IMG/VR virus record: IMGVR_UViG_3300042317_001568 | Location: 1-64,000 of that record | Origin: a virus | Reading direction: 5' to 3' (one strand) | DNA length: 64,000 nt | Part shown: piece after piece, positions 21,204-30,002 of the stretch | Layout of the letters: every line of letters begins with the position of its first letter | Numbering within the stretch: position 1 is the stretch's first letter | The notes under the pieces: generated by a model | Database searches by the model: none | What the model was told of the DNA's origin: nothing | What the model saw: the letters and a program-made list of their open reading frames with translations, nothing else | Made by a program: the position numbers and the translations under genes

Positions 21204-23146
21204 CCACAGCAGCAGGTATGTTCTATGGCGGCAGCGCGCTAAACAAAGCAGCCGAACTCGTACCAGACGTCCAGTTACAAGACCACCAGCAGCGCATTGC
21301 AGACCGTATCTCGGGCGATGACCCCAGACTGCTTGTGTATCACGGACTGGGCTCTGGCAAGTCCCTGTCAGCTCTGGCAGCAGCTGAGAAAGCCCGCACA
21401 GAACAGGGCGGCGAATATGGCGTCGTCGTACCAGCCAGCCTCAAGGGCAACTTCGAGAAGGAGATCGCCAAGTTCACGCGCGACTCGAACCCGGAAGTCA
21501 TGAGCTACACGGGCTTGGGCATGGGCAAGGATTTTACGAATAATCCCGACACGCTGGTGATGGACGAAGCAGCTCGGCTAAGAAATCCCACAGCCGCGAG
21601 CACATCTGCCGCTATGCGCGCAGCCCAGAAAGCCAAAAGACTGGTCCTGCTCACAGGCACGCCGATCACCAATGAGCCGAGTGATATCGCCAGCTTGCTG
21701 TCTATGCTGCACAACAAACAAATCACGCCGCAGCAATTTGATCAGCAGTTTGTAAGCGAGAAGAAAGTTCGGCCGGGTATCTTAGCGTGGTTGCGTGGCA
21801 TAAAGCCCGGTATGAAGCCAGTTATCAAGAACGAAAGCAAGCTGCGCGCATTGCTAGAGGGCAAAGTCGATTACTTACCCAGCAAAACACCTGAAGGCGT
21901 AAACGTTAACGAAGAAGTCGTGCGTGTGCCGCTGTCAGCCGAACAGCAGCGTATCCAGAAGGCTATTCGGACCAAGATTCCGCCGGGCTTTCTCTGGAAA
22001 CTGGACCAAGAGTTCCCGCTGTCGCGCGATGAGCTGGCGAAACTAAACAGCTTTATGACTGGTCTGCGCCAAGTGAGTCTAAGTACACAGCCGTTTCGAG
22101 CTGACAAAGACATGTACCGCGCGTATTCTCAGTCCAGCAAATTACAGAAAGCCATGGCAGACTTGCAGGAGACGCTCAAGAGTGATCCGCGCAAGAAGGC
22201 TATTATCTACTCTAACTTCATTGACGCTGGATTAAATCCATATGCTGCGGCGTTAGAGAAGAACAAGATTCCCCACGCGTTCTTCCACGGCGGCATGCCC
22301 GTCAAAGCGCGTCAGCAGGCACTCAAGCAGTACAACGAAGGCAAGCTCAAGGCGCTCTTGCTCGGCCCCGCAGCAGCCGAAGGTATCTCGACTAAGGGCA
22401 CCAGTCTCATTCAGCTTCTGGACCCGCACTGGAACGAAGCACGCAGTCAGCAAGCTCGTGGTCGTGGTCTGCGCTTTGACTCCCACGAGGGCCTGCCCGA
22501 AGAGCTGCGCAACGTAGCTGTCCGGCGATATCTTAGCTCGTCAGAAAATCCGGGCATTGTTGGCAAATACTTGCTGGGCAGAAAGCGTGAACGCACCGGT
22601 GACGAAGTGCTGGAAAGACTCACGGCAGAGAAAGAACAGTTTAATGACGTGTTCCGCAACTTACTCCGCGAAGTCGGCAGCGAGAAGCAAAGTGACGAAG
22701 CGCCGCCAATAGCGAAAAAAAAGAAGCCGGTACCCGCGTTCACACCTGACTTTACGCCAGAACAGCTTGAAGAACTGGGCGTCTATAACTCGCTGTACCG
22801 CGGCATTGGCCCCCGTCTGGCTAGCTTGGGCGAATGGAAACCAGAGTGGGTGAATCCTGTCGACCCCAAAGGCTGGGCGCAGTGGTACAAGCGTTATTCT
22901 GGTGGCCGGAGATTAGGCGACGAAGATGAGCGTCAAATCAAGCGCTGGGCCAATTTTAAGTCCCGTCACGGCGGCCCATTTGTTAAAAAACCCACGCCTC
23001 GCCGCGGTTGGGCGCTGCAGAACTGGGGGATTGATCCTAGCCTGCTCGTTCCCGAAGAAGAATCTGATAAAATCAAAACCATGCTGCAGAACTATGCTGT
23101 TAAACAAACGGCAAAGCATGTAGCGAATACAACGCCGGAACAGTAA
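21200..23146 (+). CDS. SNF2-like superfamily 2 helicase
   Basis: 648 residues. Motif I VYHGLGSGKSLSALAAA (about 47-63), motif II MDEAARLRNP (DEAA in place of DEAH/DEGH, about 121-130), motif III LTGTPITNEP (about 151-160), motif V/VI region LLLGPAAAEGISTKGTSLIQLL...QQARGRGLRFDSH (about 390-430). ATP-dependent DNA translocase; in phages it may act in replication, recombination or transcription. The last 180 residues are an extra C-terminal domain ending with WAxxYxRY-like segments that I do not recognise. It is followed 1 base later by a Gly-rich gene. Confidence 0.85.
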   Translation: MTTAAGMFYGGSALNKAAELVPDVQLQDHQQRIADRISGDDPRLLVYHGLGSGKSLSALAAAEKARTEQGGEYGVVVPASLKGNFEKEIAKFTRDSNPEVMSYTGLGMGKDFTNNPDTLVMDEAARLRNPTAASTSAAMRAAQKAKRLVLLTGTPITNEPSDIASLLSMLHNKQITPQQFDQQFVSEKKVRPGILAWLRGIKPGMKPVIKNESKLRALLEGKVDYLPSKTPEGVNVNEEVVRVPLSAEQQRIQKAIRTKIPPGFLWKLDQEFPLSRDELAKLNSFMTGLRQVSLSTQPFRADKDMYRAYSQSSKLQKAMADLQETLKSDPRKKAIIYSNFIDAGLNPYAAALEKNKIPHAFFHGGMPVKARQQALKQYNEGKLKALLLGPAAAEGISTKGTSLIQLLDPHWNEARSQQARGRGLRFDSHEGLPEELRNVAVRRYLSSSENPGIVGKYLLGRKRERTGDEVLERLTAEKEQFNDVFRNLLREVGSEKQSDEAPPIAKKKKPVPAFTPDFTPEQLEELGVYNSLYRGIGPRLASLGEWKPEWVNPVDPKGWAQWYKRYSGGRRLGDEDERQIKRWANFKSRHGGPFVKKPTPRRGWALQNWGIDPSLLVPEEESDKIKTMLQNYAVKQTAKHVANTTPEQ

Positions 23147-23147
23147 A

Positions 23148-24419
23148 ATGCCGCCGTTTGTATACCGTAGTTTAAAAGACTTCATGCGCGCGTCAGCTAC
23201 GGCTCAGACGCGCCAAGAGCTTTTACAAAAACTCATAACCACCGCCGCAAAACGTAAAGCCCAATTCCACGTCGACGCCACTGACGCACGACTTGTCACA
23301 TCTCCGGAGACTTTTGGCATGAACCTCAGCAAACAAATCATGAATAAGCAAGCCAACATGGCCCTGCTTCGACAAATTCTCAGCCCGGCGATGAAGCAAC
23401 TGCAAACAGGTGCCGCAAAAACAATGGGCGGCTTGAAGACTTACGGCAAACGGCTTATGGGCGATTCAACCGTGCGACCGATTCGTAACCGCATTAATGT
23501 AATAAAGGACGTAGAGCGTGATTTGGCGCATAATATTCCCAACCCAAAAAACGTAGCGGTAAACAGCTTGCGTTACAACCCGCGCGCGGTTGGTAATCCA
23601 ACGCAAGCTGTGGCAGATGCGCGACGGGCCCGAAATATTGGCTTTGAAGCGTACAAAGATTTAAACACGCAAAGTTTGGACTCGTATGACGCGTTGTTTA
23701 AAGAATTGGAAGCTATCCGCAGGACACGCCTGTATACAGGTGGCGCCGTTTCCGGGGCCACGCTTGGCGTTATTGGCGACGCGGCATTAAAGAACACTGC
23801 CGGCACCAAGCAATCCATGACTATGCCGCAGCCGTCGTCACGCGGCCAGACTAAGAAAGTACAAATGCCCGAAGCAAGCCTAACTAAACCGGACTGCGAT
23901 CCGGAAGGAGTTCAGATGAGTAACAACAAGCAAGCGTTTATGGGTCTCGGCGCATTAGCCGGTATGGCAACGGCCCCGAACAAAGAAGAAGAGGACCTCT
24001 CGATTGGCCGCGGTGCGTTGCGTGGTGCCGGCACAGCTTTAGGTGCTAGTGCTGGTGCTGGTATTGGCGGAATTGGCGGAGCTGGTATTGGCGCAATTGG
24101 TGGCGGGCTACTAGGCGCACTTGCAGGCGCATTTGGAAAGAAGCCAGTTGGACCCGGTCGTCATACCTTGTTGCCTTTAGGTCAACGTGTCGCCAATGGT
24201 GCGGTCGCCGGCGGTGGCCTCGGCGCTCTTGCTGGTATTCCCGCCGGCGCGATTTATGGGGGCATCAAGGGCAACAAGGCTACCAAAGCCCTGCTCGACA
24301 AGAGCGCCCCGATTAGCGAAAAGAAGAAAGACAAGAAAGACGACAAAGAAGACGACAAGGAAGTGAAAGAAGCTGCTGCTGTCGTACTTGCTCAGCTGAA
24401 ACGCAATCACAACAAGTGA
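23148..24419 (+). CDS. Hypothetical protein with C-terminal glycine-zipper membrane region
   Basis: 423 residues. The N-terminal 220 are basic and helical. The C-terminal third is Gly/Ala-rich and hydrophobic (ALGASAGAGIGGIGGAGIGA..., AVAGGGLGALAGIPAGAIYGG), then a Lys/Asp/Glu-rich tail (KKKDKKDDKEDD). Such glycine-zipper helices suggest a membrane-inserting virion protein. An internal ATG at 23915 has a perfect GGAAGGAG ribosome site 7 bases upstream, so a shorter in-frame product (168 residues, just the membrane part) is likely made. Function unknown. Confidence 0.6.
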   Translation: MPPFVYRSLKDFMRASATAQTRQELLQKLITTAAKRKAQFHVDATDARLVTSPETFGMNLSKQIMNKQANMALLRQILSPAMKQLQTGAAKTMGGLKTYGKRLMGDSTVRPIRNRINVIKDVERDLAHNIPNPKNVAVNSLRYNPRAVGNPTQAVADARRARNIGFEAYKDLNTQSLDSYDALFKELEAIRRTRLYTGGAVSGATLGVIGDAALKNTAGTKQSMTMPQPSSRGQTKKVQMPEASLTKPDCDPEGVQMSNNKQAFMGLGALAGMATAPNKEEEDLSIGRGALRGAGTALGASAGAGIGGIGGAGIGAIGGGLLGALAGAFGKKPVGPGRHTLLPLGQRVANGAVAGGGLGALAGIPAGAIYGGIKGNKATKALLDKSAPISEKKKDKKDDKEDDKEVKEAAAVVLAQLKRNHNK

Positions 24420-24426
24420 GTTGACT

Positions 24427-24825
24427 ATGAACGCATTTCAATTCGGCCAGTCGGTCGCGCAGTTTATTAAACAAGCTGACGACATGTACAACAAATACCA
24501 GTCCAGCGGTCACGCGGGGACAATGTCGTACGAGGACTTTTTAGAGGCCCACGACGACGGGCCGACACCGCCCCAAGCCCCGACAACGCCAGAAATGCCC
24601 TCGACACCCGCAGCACCAGCCCAGCCGCAAGGCGGTTTCTTTTCTCGCATGGGCGCGAAAGCAGACGCCGCAGTAGCTTTACCCGGTCAAGTCGCCAAGG
24701 GTGTTTACAATTGGGGCACCCGGCCGCTTAATCAATCGTATCCCAACACCTTTAACTCGGCGCCAAAACCACCCAATCCGCAGTGGGAAGCCCAGCGTCA
24801 AAACTTCGAAGGGTCGATGTTTTAG
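24427..24825 (+). CDS. Hypothetical protein, N-terminal FG motif
   Basis: 132 residues from ATG 24427. The N-terminus NAFQFGQSVAQFIKQADD matches the pattern seen at 26402 and 28287 (aromatic-x-FG, hydrophobic, Lys). The middle is Pro/Thr-rich (PPQAPTTPEMPSTPAAPAQPQ), the end Pro/Asn-rich. Probably a virion-associated protein by similarity of layout to its neighbours. No domain recognised. Confidence 0.55.
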   Translation: MNAFQFGQSVAQFIKQADDMYNKYQSSGHAGTMSYEDFLEAHDDGPTPPQAPTTPEMPSTPAAPAQPQGGFFSRMGAKADAAVALPGQVAKGVYNWGTRPLNQSYPNTFNSAPKPPNPQWEAQRQNFEGSMF

Positions 24826-24852
24826 GCGTAAATTAACGCAAAAAAACCCTCT

Positions 24853-24881
24853 GCGACAACCTATAGTCATACCTGTATAAT
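24853..24881 (+). promoter_or_regulatory. Sigma70-like promoter
   Basis: GCGACA, 17 bases, TATAAT, in the gap before the metallopeptidase gene. The leader then folds as CCCTG-TGGC/GCCA-CAGGG (24886-24910), next to the AGGGAGAG ribosome site. Confidence 0.5.
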
Positions 24882-24919
24882 CAAGCCCTGCTGGCAAGGA
24901 CGCCACAGGGAGAGCAGGC

Positions 24920-25267
24920 ATGGCAGCCAAATTTTACAATTACAAGATTCTCCTGTCGGCGCTCAAAAAAAAGTGCCCCGCGGCGTACCCAGTTAGCGTT
25001 CGTCGCGTTAAATTAACGAATTTTGAAGGGCGTTGCTGGAAACACGGCAAGCACTTTCATATTCAGGTCGACAGCAAGCTTGACGAACATCGGGCGATTG
25101 GCGTGCTTTTACACGAATGGGCGCACGCCCGGGCTTGGAATCACCGGCTAGACGCTGCCGATACCGACGAGCTTTTTAATAGCCTCGCTCACGACGCAAC
25201 GTGGGGTGTGGCGTATGCCGAAGTGTACGTCGTTTACGAGCGTGCGTTGACGGTTGCGCCGCTGTAA
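24920..25267 (+). CDS. Small zinc metallopeptidase-like protein
   Basis: 115 residues. LLHEWAHARAWNH (about 70-82) contains HExxH, the zinc site of gluzincins/SprT-like or ImmA-like peptidases. A downstream acidic residue is available (ELFNSLAHDATWG). No signal peptide, so it is probably cytosolic or virion. The stop overlaps the start of the next gene. The substrate is unknown. Confidence 0.7.
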   Translation: MAAKFYNYKILLSALKKKCPAAYPVSVRRVKLTNFEGRCWKHGKHFHIQVDSKLDEHRAIGVLLHEWAHARAWNHRLDAADTDELFNSLAHDATWGVAYAEVYVVYERALTVAPL

Positions 25268-25518
25268 TGAGTGCGCGAAATAACGGTTCAGAGCCGCTTT
25301 CTCGGCAAACTCTGCTGTCTTGGGGCCGGTGCTGCGGGCGCAAATGCGTCAATTGCCCGTATATTCCTCGGCACAAACGCGGCGCTACAGAAACAACATT
25401 GGCTTGTATATGTTACGTCTGTGCGGGTACACTAGTAGAGATTCGCGGGAAACAAATTTGTAGCCAATGCCGCACAATTAATGAGACCTGTTGTGACGGC
25501 GGGCAGTGTCATTTTTAA
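25267..25518 (+). CDS. Cys-rich small protein
   Basis: 83 residues, TAATG overlap with the metallopeptidase. RCCGRKCVNCPYIP resembles the CCGxGCxxCPY segment of a known small Cys protein family (DUF5522-like). A second region, CYVC...CSQC (18 residues apart), looks like a zinc ribbon. Likely metal-binding; function unknown. Confidence 0.6.
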   Translation: MSARNNGSEPLSRQTLLSWGRCCGRKCVNCPYIPRHKRGATETTLACICYVCAGTLVEIRGKQICSQCRTINETCCDGGQCHF

Positions 25519-25532
25519 CAACGAGTCTGCTC

Positions 25533-26390
25533 ATGCCGCCAGCATTTACGGCGTTATCGCTTTACAAAATTGCCGTCATGGAAGGCGCCCCCAATGTTCC
25601 AGAGCGCACGTGGGGGCAGTTTGGCCGACAACTAGCATTTGGAAAGGGCCTTTCGCACATTCTCGATGCCGACAATCGCGGCATGGTGGCGGACGCGGCG
25701 CTGTATTCAAACCCATTTACTGGCGTTCCCACAGCCGTCCTCGATACTGGCCGCCATCTCTGGAACGGGCGATTTGGTAGTGCGCTCGGCTCGGCCGCGA
25801 TGGGCACCGTAAGTTTTCTCCCCGGAGCTGGTAGCGCTCTTGGTGTCGCTGGCCGTGGTGCGCTTGGTGCGGCAAAGGGTGTAGCCGGTGCTGCGGCAAA
25901 GGGCGTCGCTGGTCAAGCTGCGCGATCTGCCGCCCGGCAAGCTACCAGTAGCGGAGCACGCGCCGTCACGAATACACTGGCCTCCGCCGGTCGCCGAATG
26001 GGTTCCAGCTCGCTCGACAATGCAGCGCTGGCAGCTAACAACTACGCGCGTTCTGGCGCCCAAGCTGTTGGTAACGCGCAGCGCTCATTTGTTCAAGGCG
26101 CTGAACAAATACTTCCCGGCGGTTTCCAGTACAAATCGTGGCAACACGGACTCCAGAATCCGCTGTCTAATGGCGCAGGTGGTTGGGGTATGCGGTCGCC
26201 TGTAGCTGGCGGCCGCTATTTGCCGTCAATAAGCAAGTCAGTGCGCTCCGGCATTGACACTGTCGCGCAGAATCCGCTGAGCTCGGCTACGTTCTTCCAT
26301 GATTACGGCGCTGGCGGCGCATTCGACCCAACGAATACGCAAGCGTACGACGACGCGCACAGACAATGGCTTAACGAACAATTCAAGTAA
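25533..26390 (+). CDS. Gly/Ala-rich hypothetical virion-type protein
   Basis: 285 residues from ATG 25533 (a GTG at 25506 overlaps the previous gene). N-terminal PPAFTALSLYKIAVMEGA, then WGQFGRQLAFGKG, a Gly/Ala-rich hydrophobic centre (SALGSAAMGTVSFLPGAGSALGVAGRGALGAAKGVAGAAAKGVAG), and a polar, Asn/Ser/Tyr-rich C-terminus. Belongs by composition to the glycine-zipper group of this cluster. Membrane interaction is inferred. Weak ribosome site. Confidence 0.55.
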   Translation: MPPAFTALSLYKIAVMEGAPNVPERTWGQFGRQLAFGKGLSHILDADNRGMVADAALYSNPFTGVPTAVLDTGRHLWNGRFGSALGSAAMGTVSFLPGAGSALGVAGRGALGAAKGVAGAAAKGVAGQAARSAARQATSSGARAVTNTLASAGRRMGSSSLDNAALAANNYARSGAQAVGNAQRSFVQGAEQILPGGFQYKSWQHGLQNPLSNGAGGWGMRSPVAGGRYLPSISKSVRSGIDTVAQNPLSSATFFHDYGAGGAFDPTNTQAYDDAHRQWLNEQFK

Positions 26391-26401
26391 GAGTACACAC
26401 T

Positions 26402-27028
26402 ATGACACCATTTGAATTTGGCTGCCAATGCAGCCAGTTTGAAAAGCAATCGTTAAATCCAATTCTGGGCGGCTTGCTTCACGGCGGCAAAAAGATTGTC
26501 AAAGGTCTTGGCGGCATTGATAACGCTGCCGGCGGTCTGATGCGCAGTGTTGGTTCTTTGTCGGGCGGCATCGGCAAACTGTTTGGTTCTGCCGGGCAAA
26601 TGGCCAAACCGGTTGGACAAGCCATTACCCGTGGCGGCGAAGCAATGGCCAACACGAATATCAAAAATGAAACCGCCCGCGACCTTATTCGCATGCTCGG
26701 CTATGCCACGAAAACAACCGGTAAGGGCATAACGGCATCTGGTGGCGGCGCAAATATTGTCGGCGGCGGTTTTAACCTGCTCGACAAAGGTTTAAAACGC
26801 GTTGGTAATTTTGGTTACGGCGTGCCGACGCTTGGCACGTTAGGTTTGGGCGGCGCTGGATTCCAAGCTGGTGTGTTGCAAAACCCTGTGCGGATTGCGC
26901 CCAGCAATGACCACATTGACGTTCGGTCGCCCGTGACGCTGCCTGTTGCCGTACGCAACATGTTCGACGAGCCGGCTCCGCGGCGTCCTCGTCCCAAATA
27001 CACTGCTTCCGGCAAACGCATTCGTTAA
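26402..27028 (+). CDS. Gly-rich hypothetical protein, N-terminal FG motif
   Basis: 208 residues. N-terminus TPFEFGCQCSQFEKQS follows the same pattern as 24427 and 28287. The body is Gly-rich and amphipathic (LLHGGKKIVKGLGGIDNAAGGL...), with a hydrophobic stretch (TLGTLGLGGAGFQAGVL) and a basic C-terminus (PRRPRPKYTASGKRIR). Probably virion-associated; function unknown. Confidence 0.55.
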   Translation: MTPFEFGCQCSQFEKQSLNPILGGLLHGGKKIVKGLGGIDNAAGGLMRSVGSLSGGIGKLFGSAGQMAKPVGQAITRGGEAMANTNIKNETARDLIRMLGYATKTTGKGITASGGGANIVGGGFNLLDKGLKRVGNFGYGVPTLGTLGLGGAGFQAGVLQNPVRIAPSNDHIDVRSPVTLPVAVRNMFDEPAPRRPRPKYTASGKRIR

Positions 27029-27038
27029 GGAGAACCAC

Positions 27039-29225
27039 ATGTCGCATTATCACTATGATTTCGAAAAAGAAGCCGTTAAAGGTAAATTCCTCAAAGCGCT
27101 GCTTGGTGGCGCGAAAGACCTCGCTGTTCGCGGCGGCTCGACTGCGCTGGACTTTGGAAAAAAGATGGTCAGCCCCGGAACGAGCGCGTATCAGGCTGCA
27201 AAAGCGACTGGCAAATCCACTGCCCGCGCTCTTGGCGAAGCAACAAAAGATCAGGCTGTTGCGGCCGGCAAAGTCATGGGCGACGCCGGCACTGCGGTAT
27301 ACAACAATCCAACAGCGCAATCAGTAGGTAAAAAAGTAACTGAAACGCTATCTCCTGTAACATCTCGCGTCGGCCGCGTTGGTCAGTTTACGACAGACGT
27401 AAGCCGTAACGCGTTAAACATGGGCGATGATGCTGTGGCTCGGATGCGCGGACAAAACCGGCCCGCTGGCGCAGGTTGGGGACTCGGCGACGCAATAATT
27501 TCGCCGACGGCTAAAAATCCTTCGTCGTTACGAAATGTCGGTGTCGGCAGCGGCGTACTATACGGCGGTGCTCGCGCAACTGGCCTTACGGGCGGCAGCA
27601 ACGATCCGCAAGACGACGTTTATACGCCTGTGGCTCCCGGCGCTCAAATGCCGCGGCCTATTCAAAACTATTCGGGCGGCGGATTTTTAGGCGGTATTCC
27701 GAAAGAGATGCAATACGCCGCAGCCGCTGGCGTACCGCTCGCGCTCCTTGGCGCTTACATGGGCGGCGGCAAAGGTCTCGCGACGGGCGCTCTTGGTTTG
27801 GGCGCGCTTGGTCTTGGCGCCGCGGGCTCTGGCTACTTTGGTGACGGCGCTCGGCGAATGGTCGGCCAAGGCGCCAACAGCCTTATGGGGTTATTTGGTG
27901 GCAACCAGAATGGCGACATGATGTCCCAGATTGAACAGCTCAGCAATCTAAGCCCCGAGTTTGGCGTTACTATGTTAATGGGTAAGAATCCCGGGCTGTC
28001 ACGCGAAGACGCTGAGCAGATGTATCACTTTTTGACGCAAAACAAGGGCGTGATTTCCAAGATGGCTCCGATGATTACTGGAGCTAAGACGCCAATGGCC
28101 AAGGCCGGTGCTTTGCGGGCAATCTCGTCGGAGCTGGAAAAGGCCGCCCGATGCTGGAAGGGTTACGAGCCTGTTCCGGGTAAAGCGCCATATAGCAACA
28201 ATTCGTGCCGGCCTGCTGGCAGCGGCAAGAAAAAGAAAAAACAGGAAAAAACTTCGGCTTACACCTCTAACCATGAAAGTGACAACATGCTTACTCCGTA
28301 CGACTTTGGGCGGGCTCTTGTGAAGAGCGCCGCGTTTCCGTTTGACGCAAACAATGTGTTAACGTCTGGCGCTGGCGGCTCTATGTCCGGCGGCAGTTCG
28401 CCGACAATGTCGTTAGCTAATCCCGCCGTACATAACGTTTCTATGCAGGCCAAGCCGGTCGCGAAGCCAATGGTCAATCGCCCAGCAGCTCCGGCACCCG
28501 CGGCCGCTAAAAGCCTTACGGGCGGTTTCTCGGCTAATCAGGCGCCCATGACTGGCACGAGCCCTACCGGTCGTCGCTGGGATATGAAAGACAATCCCAT
28601 GCAGGCGAACGCCGTAGGCAGCATGCCTGTTCCTACGCTTTCGTTAGCGCGACCTGACGGTATGCGGCCGCAACACACGCTTACTACTAGCGGCACGCGT
28701 CCCGGGCAGGTAACGCCCGTTGCTCCGGCAAACACGCCGGTTGTTCGACCCTCTGCTGCGCCAAAGATGGCCCCGACACAGGCCGCTACTCCCGCAGCCA
28801 AACCGGCAATGACCGCCGAAGATTATTCGTCGCAAGCCAAGAGGATGCTGGCTGAGCTTAACGCGCGTGTGCGCGCTAATGGCGGTGTAACATCTGACTA
28901 CAAGCAGGTCAGTGATCAAGCGAATGCGCTGCTCGATCGCGCGAACAAGATGCGCAATGCTCCGGGATATAAGCCGGGAGCTAACGAGCAGAACATCGCG
29001 CAAGTGCAGCAACTAAACGCTGACCGTGCCCGTGCCGGCGGCGAAGTGGCTAATATTGGACAGCGCATGCAGGCGATCAACAACGCTAGCCGCGACTACG
29101 ACACAGCGTCGTGGAACCGCGCTACGCAGGGCATTCCGCAGCGCATGCCTGTTGGCAATCCCTCGCGTGTTCCCATGAACGGCCCGCCGGTTCAAGGCGG
29201 TCCTGTTCAGGTCGCCAAGCGCTAG
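27039..29225 (+). CDS. Large Gly/Ala/Pro-rich protein, possibly a fusion of two genes
   Basis: 728 residues from ATG 27039 (AAGGAG upstream). Part 1 (to about 410): amphipathic Gly/Ala/Lys helices, glycine-zipper region (GGGKGLATGALGLGALGLGAAGSG), and SQIEQLSNLSPEFGVTMLM..., ending with a Lys-rich patch (GKKKKKQEK). Part 2 from Met at 28287: MLTPYDFGRALVKSAAF, the FG motif that otherwise marks N-termini here, then a Pro/Ala/Met-rich disordered region and a coiled coil. No stop separates them and there is no ribosome site before 28287, so a true fusion or a lost stop codon is possible. Virion protein by context. Confidence 0.55.
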   Translation: MSHYHYDFEKEAVKGKFLKALLGGAKDLAVRGGSTALDFGKKMVSPGTSAYQAAKATGKSTARALGEATKDQAVAAGKVMGDAGTAVYNNPTAQSVGKKVTETLSPVTSRVGRVGQFTTDVSRNALNMGDDAVARMRGQNRPAGAGWGLGDAIISPTAKNPSSLRNVGVGSGVLYGGARATGLTGGSNDPQDDVYTPVAPGAQMPRPIQNYSGGGFLGGIPKEMQYAAAAGVPLALLGAYMGGGKGLATGALGLGALGLGAAGSGYFGDGARRMVGQGANSLMGLFGGNQNGDMMSQIEQLSNLSPEFGVTMLMGKNPGLSREDAEQMYHFLTQNKGVISKMAPMITGAKTPMAKAGALRAISSELEKAARCWKGYEPVPGKAPYSNNSCRPAGSGKKKKKQEKTSAYTSNHESDNMLTPYDFGRALVKSAAFPFDANNVLTSGAGGSMSGGSSPTMSLANPAVHNVSMQAKPVAKPMVNRPAAPAPAAAKSLTGGFSANQAPMTGTSPTGRRWDMKDNPMQANAVGSMPVPTLSLARPDGMRPQHTLTTSGTRPGQVTPVAPANTPVVRPSAAPKMAPTQAATPAAKPAMTAEDYSSQAKRMLAELNARVRANGGVTSDYKQVSDQANALLDRANKMRNAPGYKPGANEQNIAQVQQLNADRARAGGEVANIGQRMQAINNASRDYDTASWNRATQGIPQRMPVGNPSRVPMNGPPVQGGPVQVAKR

Positions 29226-29228
29226 TAA

Positions 29229-29897
29229 TTAAAAACACGGCATAAGACTCGCCATGTTGATTAAACCGTTTCCGTGAAACAGCAGCGGCGTCGTGTCGAA
29301 CTGTTTGTTACGAATGGTCGTGCCGTCGATCACGAAGTCTGGCATATTAACGCCAGCGCCGACGCTACCGTTGTACAACGACTGAAACACCCGACACTCG
29401 TAGTCTAGCGCGAGTAAACCCGGCTGCGATAAGAACAGCAACGACAGCGCGTGCTGGTCGTCGCCGACCCGTACGATGTCTTCGAGCATCTCGTCGTACA
29501 TGCGTTTGACCGCGCTGACTTTACCGGCATAAAGCCCAGCATTGAGATAACGCCACTTACCGGGCGCTTTGGGATACTTTTGGGCAAGCTCTGCGGCCGG
29601 AAAACAGTTTGTCTCGGCATTGAACGTGACTTTGTCTAAATCAAAGTGCGTCTCTACGGCGTCGCGCAGTGTTTCTGCCGTGCACCCATTGAATGGCAAA
29701 ACGTCGTAGCCATCTAACAACACAATGATGTCGTCGTCCGGCAGTGATTTGACAAACTCGTGGACGCCGAAGGCTTTGGCGTAAAAGCTCCCGGTCCACG
29801 CAATAAGATTAGGCACAAACTCAATCGGGAGTTTCTGCCGTAACTGCCGTAAGTTTGAATGATCAGCATTTGTGACGTAAGTCAAGATTTTCAACAT
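29229..29897 (-). CDS. PLOD/collagen-galactosyltransferase-type glycosyltransferase
   Basis: 222 residues and the only minus-strand gene in the window. Typical blocks: LTYVTNADHSNLRQLRQ, DDDIIVLLDGYDVLPFNG (DxD-like LDGYDV about 60-65), FNAETNCFPAAELAQKYP, WRYLNAGLYAGKVSAVKRM, DDQHALSLLFL, LDYECRVFQSL and a late FHGNG. This is the fold of the glycosyltransferase domain of lysyl hydroxylase/procollagen galactosyltransferases and of viral homologues, which transfer sugars to hydroxylysine or other acceptors. No collagen-like or hydroxylase gene is seen nearby. Orientation and isolation suggest an independently acquired gene. Confidence 0.78.
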   Translation of the reverse strand: MLKILTYVTNADHSNLRQLRQKLPIEFVPNLIAWTGSFYAKAFGVHEFVKSLPDDDIIVLLDGYDVLPFNGCTAETLRDAVETHFDLDKVTFNAETNCFPAAELAQKYPKAPGKWRYLNAGLYAGKVSAVKRMYDEMLEDIVRVGDDQHALSLLFLSQPGLLALDYECRVFQSLYNGSVGAGVNMPDFVIDGTTIRNKQFDTTPLLFHGNGLINMASLMPCF

Positions 29898-30002
29898 GAA
29901 TTTTTCTTTCGTGTGGAATAGTATCGTTTAGTCGTTAAGCGCGTTTGTTAAAATAGCGGTGGGTTAGTCAATGTCTCTAACCACTCTTATGAGGACCATC
30001 GC

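Noticed and set aside
29222-29247. Promoter-like motif copy (AAAAACACGGCATAAG)
   Set aside because: No CTAAAT at the 23-bp distance and it lies at the 3' end of the minus-strand gene.
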